A stretch of DNA of 64,000 bases from Ceratobasidium sp. AG-K. Lineage: Eukaryota; Basidiomycota; Agaricomycetes; Cantharellales; Ceratobasidiaceae. The notes beneath the pieces are model-generated. The model did not search any database. It was not told the origin of the DNA and worked only from the letters and a program-made list of their open reading frames with translations. Positions 33,071-43,328 of this stretch are shown here, in pieces; the first letter of the stretch is position 1, and each line of letters opens with the position of its first letter. The DNA is taken from contig JAWNGF010000005.1 in NCBI GenBank assembly GCA_037039685.1, positions 2,294,001 to 2,358,000 of the forward strand, read 5' to 3'. Both the position numbers and the translations under genes were made by a program.

Positions 33071-33607
33071 ATGAGCAATGACACTCTACCCGTTACCCCC
33101 GAGGCAGTGGCACCTTTCCTGGCCCAAGTATCTGATAGACTTGCCGCCGGATCCATCACGCGTGACGACGCCATCGCCCTTCTTGATGCGATCACCAATG
33201 ACTCTGCCAACAACTTATGGGCAAACGCCAAAGGCGATCATCAGACAAGGGCACGCAAATCCTGGACTCGAATTTTCGATTCTCACCTCCAGGAACGGAA
33301 CCGAGCAGCCAACGCGGGAGCCTCGCACGCCACTATCCCGGGGAACGATGCCGTCGGAGCTAATCCCAATAACTCATCCAGCGGAATCAGCGGACCCGGT
33401 CCAGACTTCTGCTCCCAAGGATCTCAACGACGCTCTCTTCTTGAGCGTCTCAACTCTGGCCCCTCCTCCTCCGAAACGATCGTTCGCGCTCTCCTTAGTG
33501 GGCTACGAGATGACAGTCCCGCGATCAACAAGTCCTTGTTCGATTTTGCAGTTATGCCCGATAGCGCCAATTTCCCCGCGGCCATGCATCCTGACGCAGC
33601 AACTACT
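33071..33607 (+). pseudogene. Interrupted host ORF, 5' part
   Basis: The frame starts MSNDTLPVTPEAVAPFL and runs 179 codons to the insertion point of element A inside the codons for Thr-Thr. It resumes in the same frame after the element at 51859. The sequence is Ser/Asn/Pro-rich in the middle, with helical ends (AIALLDAITNDSANNLW, IVRALLSGLRDDSPAINKSL). I do not recognise the family. The part downstream of the element (NPNKPEFPTSLWTDIARNQF) resembles N-terminal proteins found next to repetitive elements in mushrooms, so the host ORF may itself belong to an older repeat (low confidence). Confidence 0.55.
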
Positions 33608-33859
33608 TGTCCCGACTTGGGTAAATTAGGTATATATAAAGGTTAAGGGGTTCGACTTAGGCAAGTCTTAGAACCCAAGGAATAGTGATAGTTAGAGGAT
33701 TTGATTGAGCAAGTCCTAGTGGAGAGGAGGTCAAGCCTTGTCATTAACCGGCTTGACCTCTGGGTTTATATACATGAGGGAACCGTGCCACGTCATCATT
33801 TATCAGTGTGGGAAAGCCGAGTACAACCAATGATAAGCAAGATAAGAGACATGACTCGA
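33608..33859 (-). repeat. Element A 3' LTR, distal piece
   Basis: The first 252 bp (plus-strand order) of the 416-bp LTR, starting TGTCCCGACTTGGG. It breaks off at CTCGA, where element B is inserted. Confidence 0.9.
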
Positions 33860-34275
33860 TGTCCCGACTTGGGTCAATTAGGTATGTATGAAGTTAAGGG
33901 GTTCGACTTATACAAGTCTTTGAACCCAAGGAATGGTGATGAGTAAAGAGGATTTAATTGGGCAAGTCCTAGTGGAGAGGAGGTCAAGCCTTGTCGTTAG
34001 CCGGCTTGACCTCTGGGTTTATATACACGTGAGATCAAGGCCACGTCATCATCTATCAGTGTGGGAAAGCCGAGTACAACCGATGATAAGCGAGATAAGA
34101 GGTATGACTCGACATTCTGGAAGTTCCGGAAGTATCACCAATATCAAATGAAAAGACAAATACATCACATGATACAATTTAAGCGCCAGAGGACATATGT
34201 ACCAAAAAAGGAAAGTGTTCGGAAAAAAAGATATAAAATCAGAATAAAATGTCTGAGCTTAGTCAGCTCATGACA
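33860..34275 (-). repeat. Element B 3' LTR
   Basis: 416 bp, TGTCCC...CATGACA on the plus strand. It directly follows the pol stop and polypurine tract of B. Confidence 0.95.
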
Positions 34276-34285
34276 TTACCCCCTC

Positions 34286-37200
34286 CTAAGGGCCTGGCGC
34301 GGTGGGATGGAGTTTGTGACATTTATCAACTAGTTCAGGAGCGTTCTTGAGATCTTCCTTTGACTGCCAAGAGTTGTCTGCATGAGAGTACCCTTTCCAC
34401 TTAACGTAATAGTGGAGTTGGCGACGGATTTTCTTGGAATTAAGGATCTCTTCAACCTCCCATTCTTCTTCTCCATCTTGTGTGACAATAGGGGGTGGTT
34501 GAGCAGGTTCGCGGCCGTGGGGATCAGAGTGGAATTTCTTGAGCAGCATGACATGGAAGACAGGATGAACTTTCATCGATTTTGGTAACTCCAGTCTAAA
34601 GGCGTGAGTCCCTACTTTTTCCAGTACCTTGTAAGGGCCTAAAACTTTGTGAGAGAGTTTTACTGAAGGTCTGTCTGTGGATATGTTTTGATGATTAAGC
34701 CAGACTTTATCTCCAGGGTTTATCTCTTCTGGTTCTTTGGCTCCTTTATCAAAGTAGTGTTTGTAGGACTGATTTGCTAGGATGAGGGCGGCTTTGACTT
34801 CGTCGTATCCTTTCAGCAGGAATTCCGCATGGGCATCAGCTTCAGGAACAGTATAGTCTGATTCTTCCCCGATGTTCATTCTAGGGTTAAAACCTTGGCA
34901 GATTTGGAAAGGGGTTTTGCCAGTGGATGCTTGGATTCCATTGTTGTAAGCAAATTCTGCCATAGGGAGCAGGGCCACCCAGTCGTTTTGCCTATGGTTG
35001 GTAAAAGCCCTGATAAAGATTTCAACAACTTGGTTTGCCCGTTCTGACTGTCCGTCTGTCCTTGGATGGTAGGCTGTGCTGAAGGTAGGTTTTACGTTCA
35101 ACCGTTTGTACAGATGCCTAATAAACTTTGAGTTGAAAGTGGATCCTCTATCCGAGACTGTTGCTTTTGGGGTGCCGTGAAGTTTCCAAATGTTTGCAAT
35201 GAAGATGTTGGCTATGTCTACTGCTGTGGCCGTTGATTTGCAAGGGAGATAGTGTGCCATCTTGGAGAACCGATCTACTACTGTCAAGATTGCGTCATAT
35301 CCTTCTGATTCTGGGAGCCCTATAATCATGTCATAGGAGATCTCTTCCCAGGGTCTCTCAGGGATATGTAAAGGACGCAGTAGTCCTGTGGGGAGTTGGT
35401 TCGATGGTTTAATTCGAATGCATGTTTTGCAGTGTGACACATAAGAGTTGACAAATTTCTTCATGGTTGGCCAGTAGTAAGTTCTTGAGACTAATTCTAA
35501 TGTTCTTGCTTGTCCAGGATGCCCAGCTGTAATATTGTCATGGCGCGATTCCAATATCAGGTTTCTGATGGTTTCATCCTTGGGAACAAAGATCTTCCCT
35601 TTGAACATTAGGAGTCCTTCTCTGTATTCCCAATCTTTGACTTTTTCTCCGTTTCTCAGCTTATTGTGGGCTTCTTCTAATCTGGAATCTTCAAGGATTG
35701 CTTGTCTGATTAGATCGTTAATCTCCTGGTCAGGGGTAATAGCCGAAATGAAAATGTCTGGTTTGAGGAGAACTTGGTTCTCTACCCCCCCCAAAGGTTC
35801 TAGGTCATATCGCCTCGAGAGAATGTCTGCCTTTTTGTTTAGGCTTCCTGGCCTGTACAAGATTTGGAAGTTGAAGACTACCAAGAAATTCATCCAGCGG
35901 ATTTGGCATTGATTCAATTGTTTGGATGATGAGAAGTATTCCAAATTTTTGTGATCTGTTATCACTTGAATGGCTTTTTCTGTGCCTTGAAGTAAGTGCC
36001 GCCATTCTTTGAAAGCTCTAATTATTGCCAATAGTTCTTTGTCAAAAATGTCATAGTTTCGCTCAGCCGGATTTAATGATTTAGAAAGGAAAGCTACAGG
36101 GTGTAGTTTCCCTTCTTCATCCTTCTGAGATAAAACTGCTCCTGTGGCAAATCCCGACGCATCTGTCTCGAGGAAAAATTCCTTATTCTGATCGGGTTGC
36201 ATCATCACAGGTGCCACTTTAAGAGCTTCTTTTAGTGCGTTCATGGCTTCTTGTTCTTTGCTTGTCCATTGCCACTTTTGATCCTTCTTAAGTAGGTTAT
36301 ATAGAGGTCTGGCTTTGCCGGCAAAGTCTTGAATGAATCTTCGATAGAAATTGATGAATCCTAAGAACTCTTGAACTTGCTTGACATTCTTGGGAGCCTT
36401 CCAATTCATAGCCGCCGTGACCTTTTCTTGATTTGTTTCAATTCCTTTATTGGAAATGACCAATCCTACCCAGTCCAGTTTGGTTTGGTGGAACTTGCAT
36501 TTTCTCAACTTTGCAACCAGCTTGTGTTCCCTTAGTCTTCTTAGCACCTCTTTCACGTGTCCTGGGTGATCTTCGACTCGTTTGGAAAAAACAAAGATAT
36601 CATCAATGTATACGAGTACGAAAACCCCCATAATGTCCCTGAATATAGAGTTCATTAGGGACTGGAAACTTGATGGAGCGTTTTTGAGACCGAAGGGCAT
36701 GACTTTCCATTCGTACATGCCGTATTGAGTTTTGAATGCTGTTTTCCATTCATGGCCTGCTGCTATTCGGGTTTGGTGGAATCCCTGTGCCAAGTCTAGA
36801 GTGGTGCCAATGACGAATCCTTCCAGGGCCCTTAACCATTGGTCCAGCAGTGGTATTCCACTTGCGTTGAATTTGCATAGTGAATTCACATATCTGTAGT
36901 CAACGCAAAAGCGTAACTCTGGGTTGTTTGGATCTTCTGGATGTGGTTTTTTGACAAACAGAACCGGGGAAGCCAAAGGGGACTTAGAAATCTGAATGTG
37001 TCCTCTTCAGATCAGGGTTTCTAGTACTTTCTTCATTTCCTTGTCTTCAGCTGGGGATGTTTTGTAAATAGGGCCGTGCTTTAGTTTAGCTTCGGGTAGG
37101 AGATTGAGCGTAATGTCAGTTGGCCTGTGGGGTGGGAGTTCTTCTAATCTGGATTCGTCGAATACATCTGCAAAGTCTTTGTATTCCTCTGGTAATGTAG

Positions 37201-37684
37201 TTTCAGCTGCAATTTGGAGTGTAGACGGGACTTCTAGGCAGTTTTCTGAGCAGAAGTTGCTGGTGTATGCAATTGTCCTATTTTTCCAATTAATTTGTGG
37301 GTTATGTTTCTTGAGCCATGACATCCCGAGTACGATAGGGTGTCTTCCAATGTTTGTGACATGACATTCTATTTCGCTGGAATGTGTTCCCATGACAAGC
37401 TTAAATTTTGTATAGTGGGTGACTTTTCCAGACGAGACTTCTCGTCCGTCTATAACTCGCAGAGTCTTTGGTTTTTTGTGTTGAAAAAGGGGAAGATTTG
37501 CCTCTTTTGCTAGGGAAGGGTTGATGAAACAGGAGGTTGCGCCGCAGTCGAGGAGTGCTTGTCCAGAGAATCTTTTTGACCTGTTAACTGACTTAGAATC
37601 AGGAGCCGTAGCTAGTGGATGAGCGGTGAAATCAAGGTATAATTGGTTTTCATTTGATATTGACATGATTTCTAGTTCATCCAT
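34286..37684 (-). pseudogene. Element B pol: protease, RT, RNase H, integrase, chromodomain; one stop
   Basis: A frame of 1,133 codons with a single in-frame TGA at 37007-37009. Order: aspartic protease with LLDCGATSCF (about residue 45); reverse transcriptase with LDLAQGFHQTRI, MPFGLKNAPSSFQ and the YIDD catalytic motif (about 350); RNase H with LETDASG and DKELLAII; integrase zinc region (HDNITAGHPGQ...CKTC) and D,D,E core (YDMIIGLPES, VSDRGSTFNS, TDGQSERANQ); and a C-terminal chromodomain (WEVEEIL...YYVKWKGYSHADNSWQ) from about 1060 that would direct integration to particular chromatin. The stop lies between protease and RT, in LI-stop-RGHIQIS. If Arg was original it is CGA to TGA. Apart from that stop, every catalytic motif is intact. 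Confidence 0.9.
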
Positions 37685-37719
37685 ATTACTAGCTAATATA
37701 TCACCGAGTACTTGGCTCC

Positions 37720-39072
37720 TTAATAAGCCTCGGTGACGTCTTTTCCCGATTCGATGTCTGAAGAGATTTCTTCAATCTGAGCTTCAAACCCTGAGGCTGT
37801 GTTCTTCGAAGGACAGACTCTTGCTGAGTGTCCCTTGCCACCGCAGGTGAAGCAAATCATTGGTCCTTTTCCTTTCCCATCAAGATCCATTGCATTAGGG
37901 TCTTTAGCAGGAGTGGACGATTTGGGGGTTTGAATAATTGGAGCGTTGAAGGTACTGGTTCGAGTGTCTTTTTGAATCGCTCCAAAAGGAACATTTCCTT
38001 TTGTCCCATCATCCCAGGAGATCTGTGGTACTGGGCGGCCCTTGGCGTTTCTGGTAATGTTTGAGATTTTGCCGTATTGCACTCCCCCTGTAGGTTTTGA
38101 CATAAAGACACGGTCGTTTACGTTAAATCTTTGACCCAGTGAGGTGTTTGCAGCGCTTGGGGTTGTCTTGGAAGTGGTTTGTTTTGAGGTACTGGTTTGT
38201 GGGCCTTGCGACTTCTTTGGTGCATTAATGGCATTCATTGTAGAGTCAATTTCCAAGGCTCTTTTGCAAACTTGGTTGAATGTTCTTGTTGCTTCGTGGG
38301 GTTTAAAGTTCTGTGACACCATGGCCATTTTGATTTCATCTTTAAGACCGTCATAGAAGTCATCACGAAGTACTCGATCAGTGTACCCAAGTACCAATGA
38401 GTAAGTGACAAAGTCTCGTAGATAATCTTGGACGGAGTTCTTCTGGATCAACTTCTTGTATAATTGTCTATATCAGTCGATTTTGTGAACATCGCCGAAT
38501 CTAGCTTGCATTTCGTTCCAGAATTCATCCATGTCGTGTAGCCAAGCTGTTGCTCCCCTTCTTGCTGTGTCCACATCAATTCCAGGTTGCATCCATACGT
38601 AGGCAGGCCCTTTGCAATAACCCATGATATAAGTAATTTTTTGTTCTGTGGTTGCTTGTGGGGATGTGTGGTTTATGTACAGAGTACATTGCGATTTAAA
38701 CTCATCGAATTTATCTACATCTCCAGAGAATTCCTCTGGGGGATGCATCTTGAGTTTGTATCCTGGGGTGGTTGTTGACGTGGTGGTGGAGGGTGTTGCA
38801 CCCATGTTTGCAAGTGACTGAGATACCGCATTCATTAATTGGTGAAGGGGTGCAATTTGTGCAGTTTGATTTTGAATTGCATGAATATCTGCAATGTTAT
38901 TGTCAATTCCCAATTCTAGGGTAGAGGTGATACCGTTTAAGGCATTAATGTGACCGTTAATTTTTCGCACTTCGTCTATTAAGGCATTGATTGCCTGTGC
39001 GACTACGTCGGGTCCAGATGTTGCTGAAATTTGGGTAAATCCCCCTTGACTAGGTGATGGGGCTCTTGACAT
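37720..39072 (-). pseudogene. Element B gag with zinc knuckle; one stop
   Basis: A frame of 450 residues starting MSRAPSPSQGGFTQ, with an in-frame TGA at 38473-38475. Element A has CGA (Arg) at that place, so this is a C-to-T change. It has the usual gag segments: a coiled helical N-terminus (INALIDEVRKINGHINALN), the capsid-like PPEEFSGDVDKFDEFKSQC...YVWMQ region, and a CCHC knuckle CFTCGGKGHSARVC near the C-terminus. The gag stop is followed by pol in another frame, so pol expression would need frameshifting or reinitiation. Confidence 0.85.
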
Positions 39073-39098
39073 ATTAGAGCGGGGAAAAAAGGTAGATT

Positions 39099-39350
39099 TT
39101 ATTGAGATCCCAGGCCGTACAAAATGTCACGGATTCTTCTTCGAACCCTTCTGTCCTTAATGATACGCAAACTCCTCAAAAATATCAGTTCAAGATTTTC
39201 GTCCTCCAGAAACAACGCGTTGATTACTCCTAGTTCGTCGTACTGTTCGTATATGTAGTTAAGATGAACGTCTTCAATAAAGAGTTTTAGGGACTCTAGC
39301 CTAAGCTGTTCCCTGTGTTGTTCCTGTGTGAGTCGAGGTCTTGTTCCCAC
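39099..39350 (-). CDS. Small ORF overlapping the coiled-coil ORF, element B
   Basis: An 83-residue frame (RLTQEQHREQLRLESLKLF, then a hydrophobic-acidic segment and a basic RIIKDRRVRRRIRDILYG tail) lying between the coiled-coil ORF and gag. It overlaps the former by 55 nt in another frame and has no ATG, so it would be read by frameshifting or after splicing at the TTTTCAG acceptor at its start. The same frame with the same overlap is open in element A. Unknown function. Confidence 0.45.
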   Translation of the reverse strand: MGTRPRLTQEQHREQLRLESLKLFIEDVHLNYIYEQYDELGVINALFLEDENLELIFLRSLRIIKDRRVRRRIRDILYGLGSQ

Positions 39351-39910
39351 TGAAAAGGATTGGGTGCGATAGAATTAAGGTGATTTAGAAGGCGGTAATC
39401 CTGGTTAATAGGAATACGCACTTCTGCTGCGAGATGACAGTATTTGCCCTTGATTTTGTCTTTAAGGGTTTCGATAGTACGCCACTGACGTTTGTTGTTG
39501 TTGATGAGATTTTCGACCTTTCGAGTGTGTTTTTCTTGGATTTTTATAAGTTGGTCGCAGTTTTCGATCAACACACGGGTTTGTTCTTGCAATCGCTTGA
39601 CTTCGATATTAGTGTCCGCTAGATTTATGCTTTGGACACGATCTTGATCGGCTTGTTGCTTGTTTGTATTGTCGAGGTTAATTTCGATGAACTCGAGCCT
39701 TGAATGGAGGGATTGATAATCGGCTTCGAGTTGATTGTGGTTTTCGTCGTCTCTGGTACGCTCAACCCTTAGATCCTCTGCTTGTTCAACTTGATCTTCT
39801 TCTAGTACTTCAATTCGACTATTTAATTCGTCGACTTTGGTGTCTAGATCAAGTACGAAGTCCTTTAGTCTAAAGACTGCTTCGCAGAGGCTAAAAAATG
39901 CGGGGAACAC
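39296..39910 (-). CDS. Coiled-coil ORF upstream of gag, element B
   Basis: 204 residues starting MFPAFFSLCEAVFRLKDF. From about residue 22 to 150 the sequence shows heptad-like spacing with many Glu, Asp, Gln and Leu (VDELNSRIEVLEEDQVEQA, LEADYQSLHSRLEFIEI), predicting a long coiled coil. It ends with a short basic or polar tail. Family 1 elements A and B both keep it open at the same length, with mostly conservative substitutions. An extra ORF before gag is unusual for a chromovirus. I do not recognise it. It might be a leader part of Gag or an accessory RNA-binding or assembly factor. Confidence 0.6.
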   Translation of the reverse strand: MFPAFFSLCEAVFRLKDFVLDLDTKVDELNSRIEVLEEDQVEQAEDLRVERTRDDENHNQLEADYQSLHSRLEFIEINLDNTNKQQADQDRVQSINLADTNIEVKRLQEQTRVLIENCDQLIKIQEKHTRKVENLINNNKRQWRTIETLKDKIKGKYCHLAAEVRIPINQDYRLLNHLNSIAPNPFQWEQDLDSHRNNTGNSLG

Positions 39911-40379
39911 TTTTAAGGTTAATTAGTTAGTTACTAATTAATTCCTTTTTAGTGCGTACTGGTGGAAACGACGGGTTGATGTGGTTCTTGATGGATGAGA
40001 GTGTTAACTTGGGTGGTGCTCCGACCACTTTCCAGTTTTCGCTTGAGAGGATCTGGCTTCCTCGATATGTTGATTTGGATGTGAAGGGTGCTAGACGCTA
40101 AGCTTTTGCTTTATATACTCCTTATCTGATCTTATCAGTTATCAGCAGCCTTGGGCGGGCGTGATAGCGACAGTGTATAACAGAGTGAGGGTGTATTTAG
40201 CTGACTAAAGCCGCTATGACCCGAAAGAGGATAACGATTGGGTTCACTGACAGCGTATAGCGACGTGGGACTACTGGTCTATATCAAGTATAGCTCTTTG
40301 TCCGTTGTACTATGCCCGTTTTCCCATGTACGTTCTATCTACTTGGTGGAAGAGCAGGGGCTTAAAGCCAATGCTAGAA
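39911..40379 (-). other. Untranslated leader of element B
   Basis: A leader of about 470 nt between the primer-binding site and the first ORF. It matches the leader of element A at 50953-51422. No separate feature seen. Confidence 0.6.
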
Positions 40380-40393
40380 AAGGCTTGACCTAA
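40380..40393 (-). promoter_or_regulatory. Primer-binding site of element B, self-priming type
   Basis: In element sense, TTAGGTCAAGCCTT directly follows the 5' LTR end. It lacks the TGG start of tRNA-primed sites. Instead AGGTCAAGCCTT is the exact reverse complement of AAGGCTTGACCT inside the same LTR (plus-strand 40515-40526), located 33 nt from the start of the TATA box. This predicts priming by the transcript's own 5' end, as in Tf1. Confidence 0.7.
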
Positions 40394-40809
40394 TGTCCCG
40401 ACTTGGGTCAATTAGGTATGTATGAAGTTAAGGGGTTCGACTTATACAAGTCTTTGAACCCAAGGAATGGTGATGAGTAAAGAGGATTTAATTGGGCAAG
40501 TCCTAGTGGAGAGGAGGTCAAGCCTTGTCGTTAGCCGGCTTGACCTCTGGGTTTATATACACGTGAGATCAAGGCCACGTCATCATCTATCAGTGTGGGA
40601 AAGCCGAGTACAACCGATGATAAGCGAGATAAGAGGTATGACTCAACATTCTGGAAGTTCCGGAAGTATCACCAATATCAAATGAAAAGACAAATACATC
40701 ACATGATACAATTTAAGCGCCAGAGGACATATGTACCAAAAAAGGAAAGTGTTCGGAAAAAAAGATATAAAATCAGAATAAAATGTCTGAGCTTAGTCAG
40801 CTCATGACA
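40394..40809 (-). repeat. Element B 5' LTR
   Basis: 416 bp, nearly identical to the copy at 33860-34275. It contains the promoter TATATAAA (minus strand) and the AAGGCTTGACCT segment complementary to the primer-binding site. Confidence 0.95.
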
Positions 40810-40814
40810 CTCGA

Positions 40815-40978
40815 CATTCTGGAAGTTCCGGAAGCATCACCAATATCAAATGAAAAGACAAATACATCACATGATACAAGTTTAAGCGCCAGAGGACATT
40901 TGTACCAAAAAAGGAAAGTGTTCGGAAAAAAAGATATAAAATCGGAATAAAATGTCTGAGCTTAGTCAGCTCATGACA
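40815..40978 (-). repeat. Element A 3' LTR, proximal piece
   Basis: The remaining 164 bp of the LTR split by element B. Together with 33608-33859 it makes exactly 416 bp. Confidence 0.9.
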
Positions 40979-40988
40979 TTACCCCCTC

Positions 40989-42064
40989 CTAAGGGCCTGG
41001 CGCGGTGGGATGGAGTTTGTGACATTTATCAACTAGTTCAGGAGCGTTCTTGAGATCTTCCTTTGACTGCCAAGAGTTGTCTGCATGAGAGTATCCTTTC
41101 CACTTAACGTAATAGTGGAGTTGACGGCGGATTTTCTTGGAATTAAGGATTTCTTTGACTTCCCATTCTTCCTCTCCATCTTGTGTGAAAATAGGGGGTG
41201 GTTGAGTGGGTTCGCGGCCATGGGGATCAGAGTGGAATTTCTTGAGCAGCATGACGTGGAAGACAGGATGAACTTTCATTGATTTTGGTAATTCCAGTCT
41301 AAAGGCATGAGTTCCTACTTTTTCCATTACTTTGTAAGGGCCTAAAACTTTGTGGGAGAGTTTTACTGAGGGTCTGTCTGTGGAAATGTTCTGATGATTA
41401 AGCCAGACTTTATCCCCCGGGTTTATCTCTTCTGGTTCTTTGGCTCCTTTATCAAAGTAGTATTTATAGGACTGATTTGCTAGGATGAGGGCAGCTTTGA
41501 CTTCGTCATATCCTTTCAACAGGAATTCCGCATGGGCATCAGCTTCAGGAACAGTATAGTCTGATTCTTCCCCGATGTTCATTCTAGGGTTGAAACCCTG
41601 GCAGATTTGGAAAGGGGTTTTGCCAGTGGATGCTTGGATTCCATTGTTGTAAGCAAATTCTGCCATAGGGAGCAGGGCCACCCAGTCGTTTTGCCTATGG
41701 TTGACAAAAGCTCTGATAAAGATTTCAACGACTTGGTTTGCTCGTTCTGACTGTCCGTCTGTCCTTGGATGGTAGGCTGTGCTGAAGGTAGGTTTTACGT
41801 TCAACCGTTTGTACAGATGCCTAATAAACTTTGAGTTGAAAGTGGATCCTCTATCCGAGACTGTTGCTTTTGGGGTGCCGTGAAGTTTCCAAATGTTTGC
41901 AATGAAGATGTTGGCTATGTCTACTGCTGTGGCCGTTGATTTGCAAGGGAGATAGTGTGCCATCTTGGAGAACCGATCTACTACTGTCAAGATTGCGTCA
42001 TATCCTTCTGATTCTGGGAGCCCTATAATCATGTCATAGGAGATCTCTTCCCAGGGTCTCTCAG
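40989..42064 (-). pseudogene. Element A integrase and chromodomain remnant
   Basis: The open frame covers the integrase core from RPWEEISYDMIIGLP through VSDRGSTFNS and TDGQSERANQ to a chromodomain (WEVKEIL...YYVKWKGYSHADNSWQ), closely matching element B. It is cut at its N-terminal side by the LTR of element C at 42065. The first 15-20 codons that appear to extend the frame are LTR sequence, not integrase. RT, RNase H and protease of A are absent. Confidence 0.9.
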
Positions 42065-42521
42065 TGTCGTAAGCTTCTTCTTGGTGGCTTTGAGGCAGGC
42101 CGCGATGGAGAGTGGACGGCACTAAGACCTAAGTGACCTCTTGAACCGCAACGCACTTAAGCGTCTGTAGGCTCTTGAGGGTAGGGGTGGTTCTAAATGT
42201 CACTCAGGAGGGATGTTTTGACGAGACAAAACAAGCTGGGGTTACCAGGCTTGTTGGTCCTCTATATATATTCAGAACGTGGCCGAGTCATACAAGGCGC
42301 AGCCACACGAGTCATACAGAACAGCCAGTCAGGAGTGTCCAAGTGAGTCATGCTGTATGAACAGACATGACTCGTACAAAGCACAGCCGCGTTACACAAT
42401 GTAACAGAATAACCACAAGAAGGTGGCAACGCGGCAAACAGAAACGGGAAACATAACGCAAAGAGGGAAACATACGGGCAAGACGGTGGGAGAGTCCGAT
42501 GGAGTGAGCTAGCTCACGACA
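42065..42521 (-). repeat. Element C 3' LTR
   Basis: 457 bp, TGTCGTAAGC...GCTCACGACA on the plus strand. Confidence 0.95.
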
Positions 42522-42563
42522 TTACTCCCCCTTAAGAGACCATTTAGGGGACCTGGATGGGCT

Positions 42564-43328
42564 CTACTGGATCCCACAATCCTTGCCTTTTGCGAGCATG
42601 TACTCCTCCAGTCCTTCGTCCTCCTCCAAGGTCAGGTCGATCGGATTGAAGGCGGTATTGCCTGGTTCGTCCGAGAATTTCTCCCATTCCTCCCAGGTTT
42701 CCTCCTTCGTCCAGTCCGCCTTGGCCCAGTCCAAAACCCTTTCCTGAACCTCCACAAAATCCTTGTCCCACTGGCGCACATCGGGCTCCGTCTCCTTCCA
42801 TGCCGACACATCAGTCTCCTCCTTCTTCCACCAGAAGGGTTCCCAGTCGATCTTCTCTTCCTGGTATCGGCCCCTCTCCATCCTCCAGTCGCTCAGGTCC
42901 TTTTCGTAGTTGGCGTCCCAGGCGTCGTTCCATTTAGGTCGGAGCGTTGGCTGCCTTCCGTCGTAACCTGGTACCCACTCGCTTGAGTACGCTCCTTCTT
43001 GTCCCCATTCCACCACTCCGAGCATGTGGGTGGAGAGGAGGACGACCTCCGAGACCTGAAAAGCGGCGCACCCCCGACAGACGAATATGTCCTTTCGTAG
43101 GAGTTGCATCCGCGTGGGCCATTTTTTTCCCACCCACTGGAATTCTCCCAGGTCTGAGTGGAGTATGTCGTCCGAAGCCCTGAAGTGCATCCTTCCCGAG
43201 CTTTGTTGTGACCTCTTGAAGACATAGAGGGCGGCCCCGGAGTCGAGGATCCTTGCCGTGGCGAAAGCAGGTCCTTCGAGGACGCGGACGAGGTTGTTGG
43301 TAATGGTAGCACGGGTGACGGCAGGCAT
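42564..43328 (-). CDS. Accessory ORF downstream of pol (ORF3), element C
   Basis: 254 residues starting MPAVTRATI, in the position where an envelope gene would lie, but with no signal peptide or membrane segment. Visible features: a conserved N-terminal half (RILDSGAALYVFKRSQ, HSDLGEFQWVGKKWP) with a CxxC pair, C84 and C87 (VCRGC); a WVPGYDGRQPTLRP segment; a tryptophan-rich, charged C-terminal half with 16 tryptophans in all (12 between residues 133 and 215); and at 230-238 IDLTLEEDE, a consensus SUMO-interacting motif with its acidic flank. The start overlaps the pol frame by about 435 nt. Element E encodes a 254-residue version with about 87% identity by eye, and element D the first two-thirds. 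I do not recognise the family. It may modulate integration or host SUMO pathways (inference). Confidence 0.75.
   Translation of the reverse strand: MPAVTRATITNNLVRVLEGPAFATARILDSGAALYVFKRSQQSSGRMHFRASDDILHSDLGEFQWVGKKWPTRMQLLRKDIFVCRGCAAFQVSEVVLLSTHMLGVVEWGQEGAYSSEWVPGYDGRQPTLRPKWNDAWDANYEKDLSDWRMERGRYQEEKIDWEPFWWKKEETDVSAWKETEPDVRQWDKDFVEVQERVLDWAKADWTKEETWEEWEKFSDEPGNTAFNPIDLTLEEDEGLEEYMLAKGKDCGIQ

Larger units (their letters stand above)
33860..40809 (-). mobile_element. Element B: complete family 1 Ty3/gypsy chromovirus
   Basis: A 6,950-bp element with 416-bp LTRs at both ends, TG...CA termini, and the 5-bp target duplication CTCGA at 33855-33859 and 40810-40814. The order in the minus-strand sense is: LTR, primer-binding site, coiled-coil ORF, small overlapping ORF, gag, protease-RT-RNase H-integrase-chromodomain, polypurine tract (GGAGGGGGTAA), LTR. 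The LTRs differ at one position only by eye (ACTCGAC versus ACTCAAC), so it moved very recently. Even so, gag and pol each contain one in-frame TGA. It was probably mobilised in trans, or the stops arose after insertion. Confidence 0.93.

Noticed and set aside
33933..34273. Two 70-72 codon frames in the family 1 LTRs
   Set aside because: LTR sequence. The frames simply repeat at 40467-40807 with the LTR and contain promoter elements.
42065..42122. Apparent N-terminal extension of the element A integrase frame
   Set aside because: These codons are the end of the element C LTR read through by chance. The homologous B protein has different sequence here.
42564..43328. ORF3 as an envelope gene
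   Set aside because: The position fits, but there is no signal peptide, membrane segment or cleavage site, so I describe it as an accessory ORF of unknown function.
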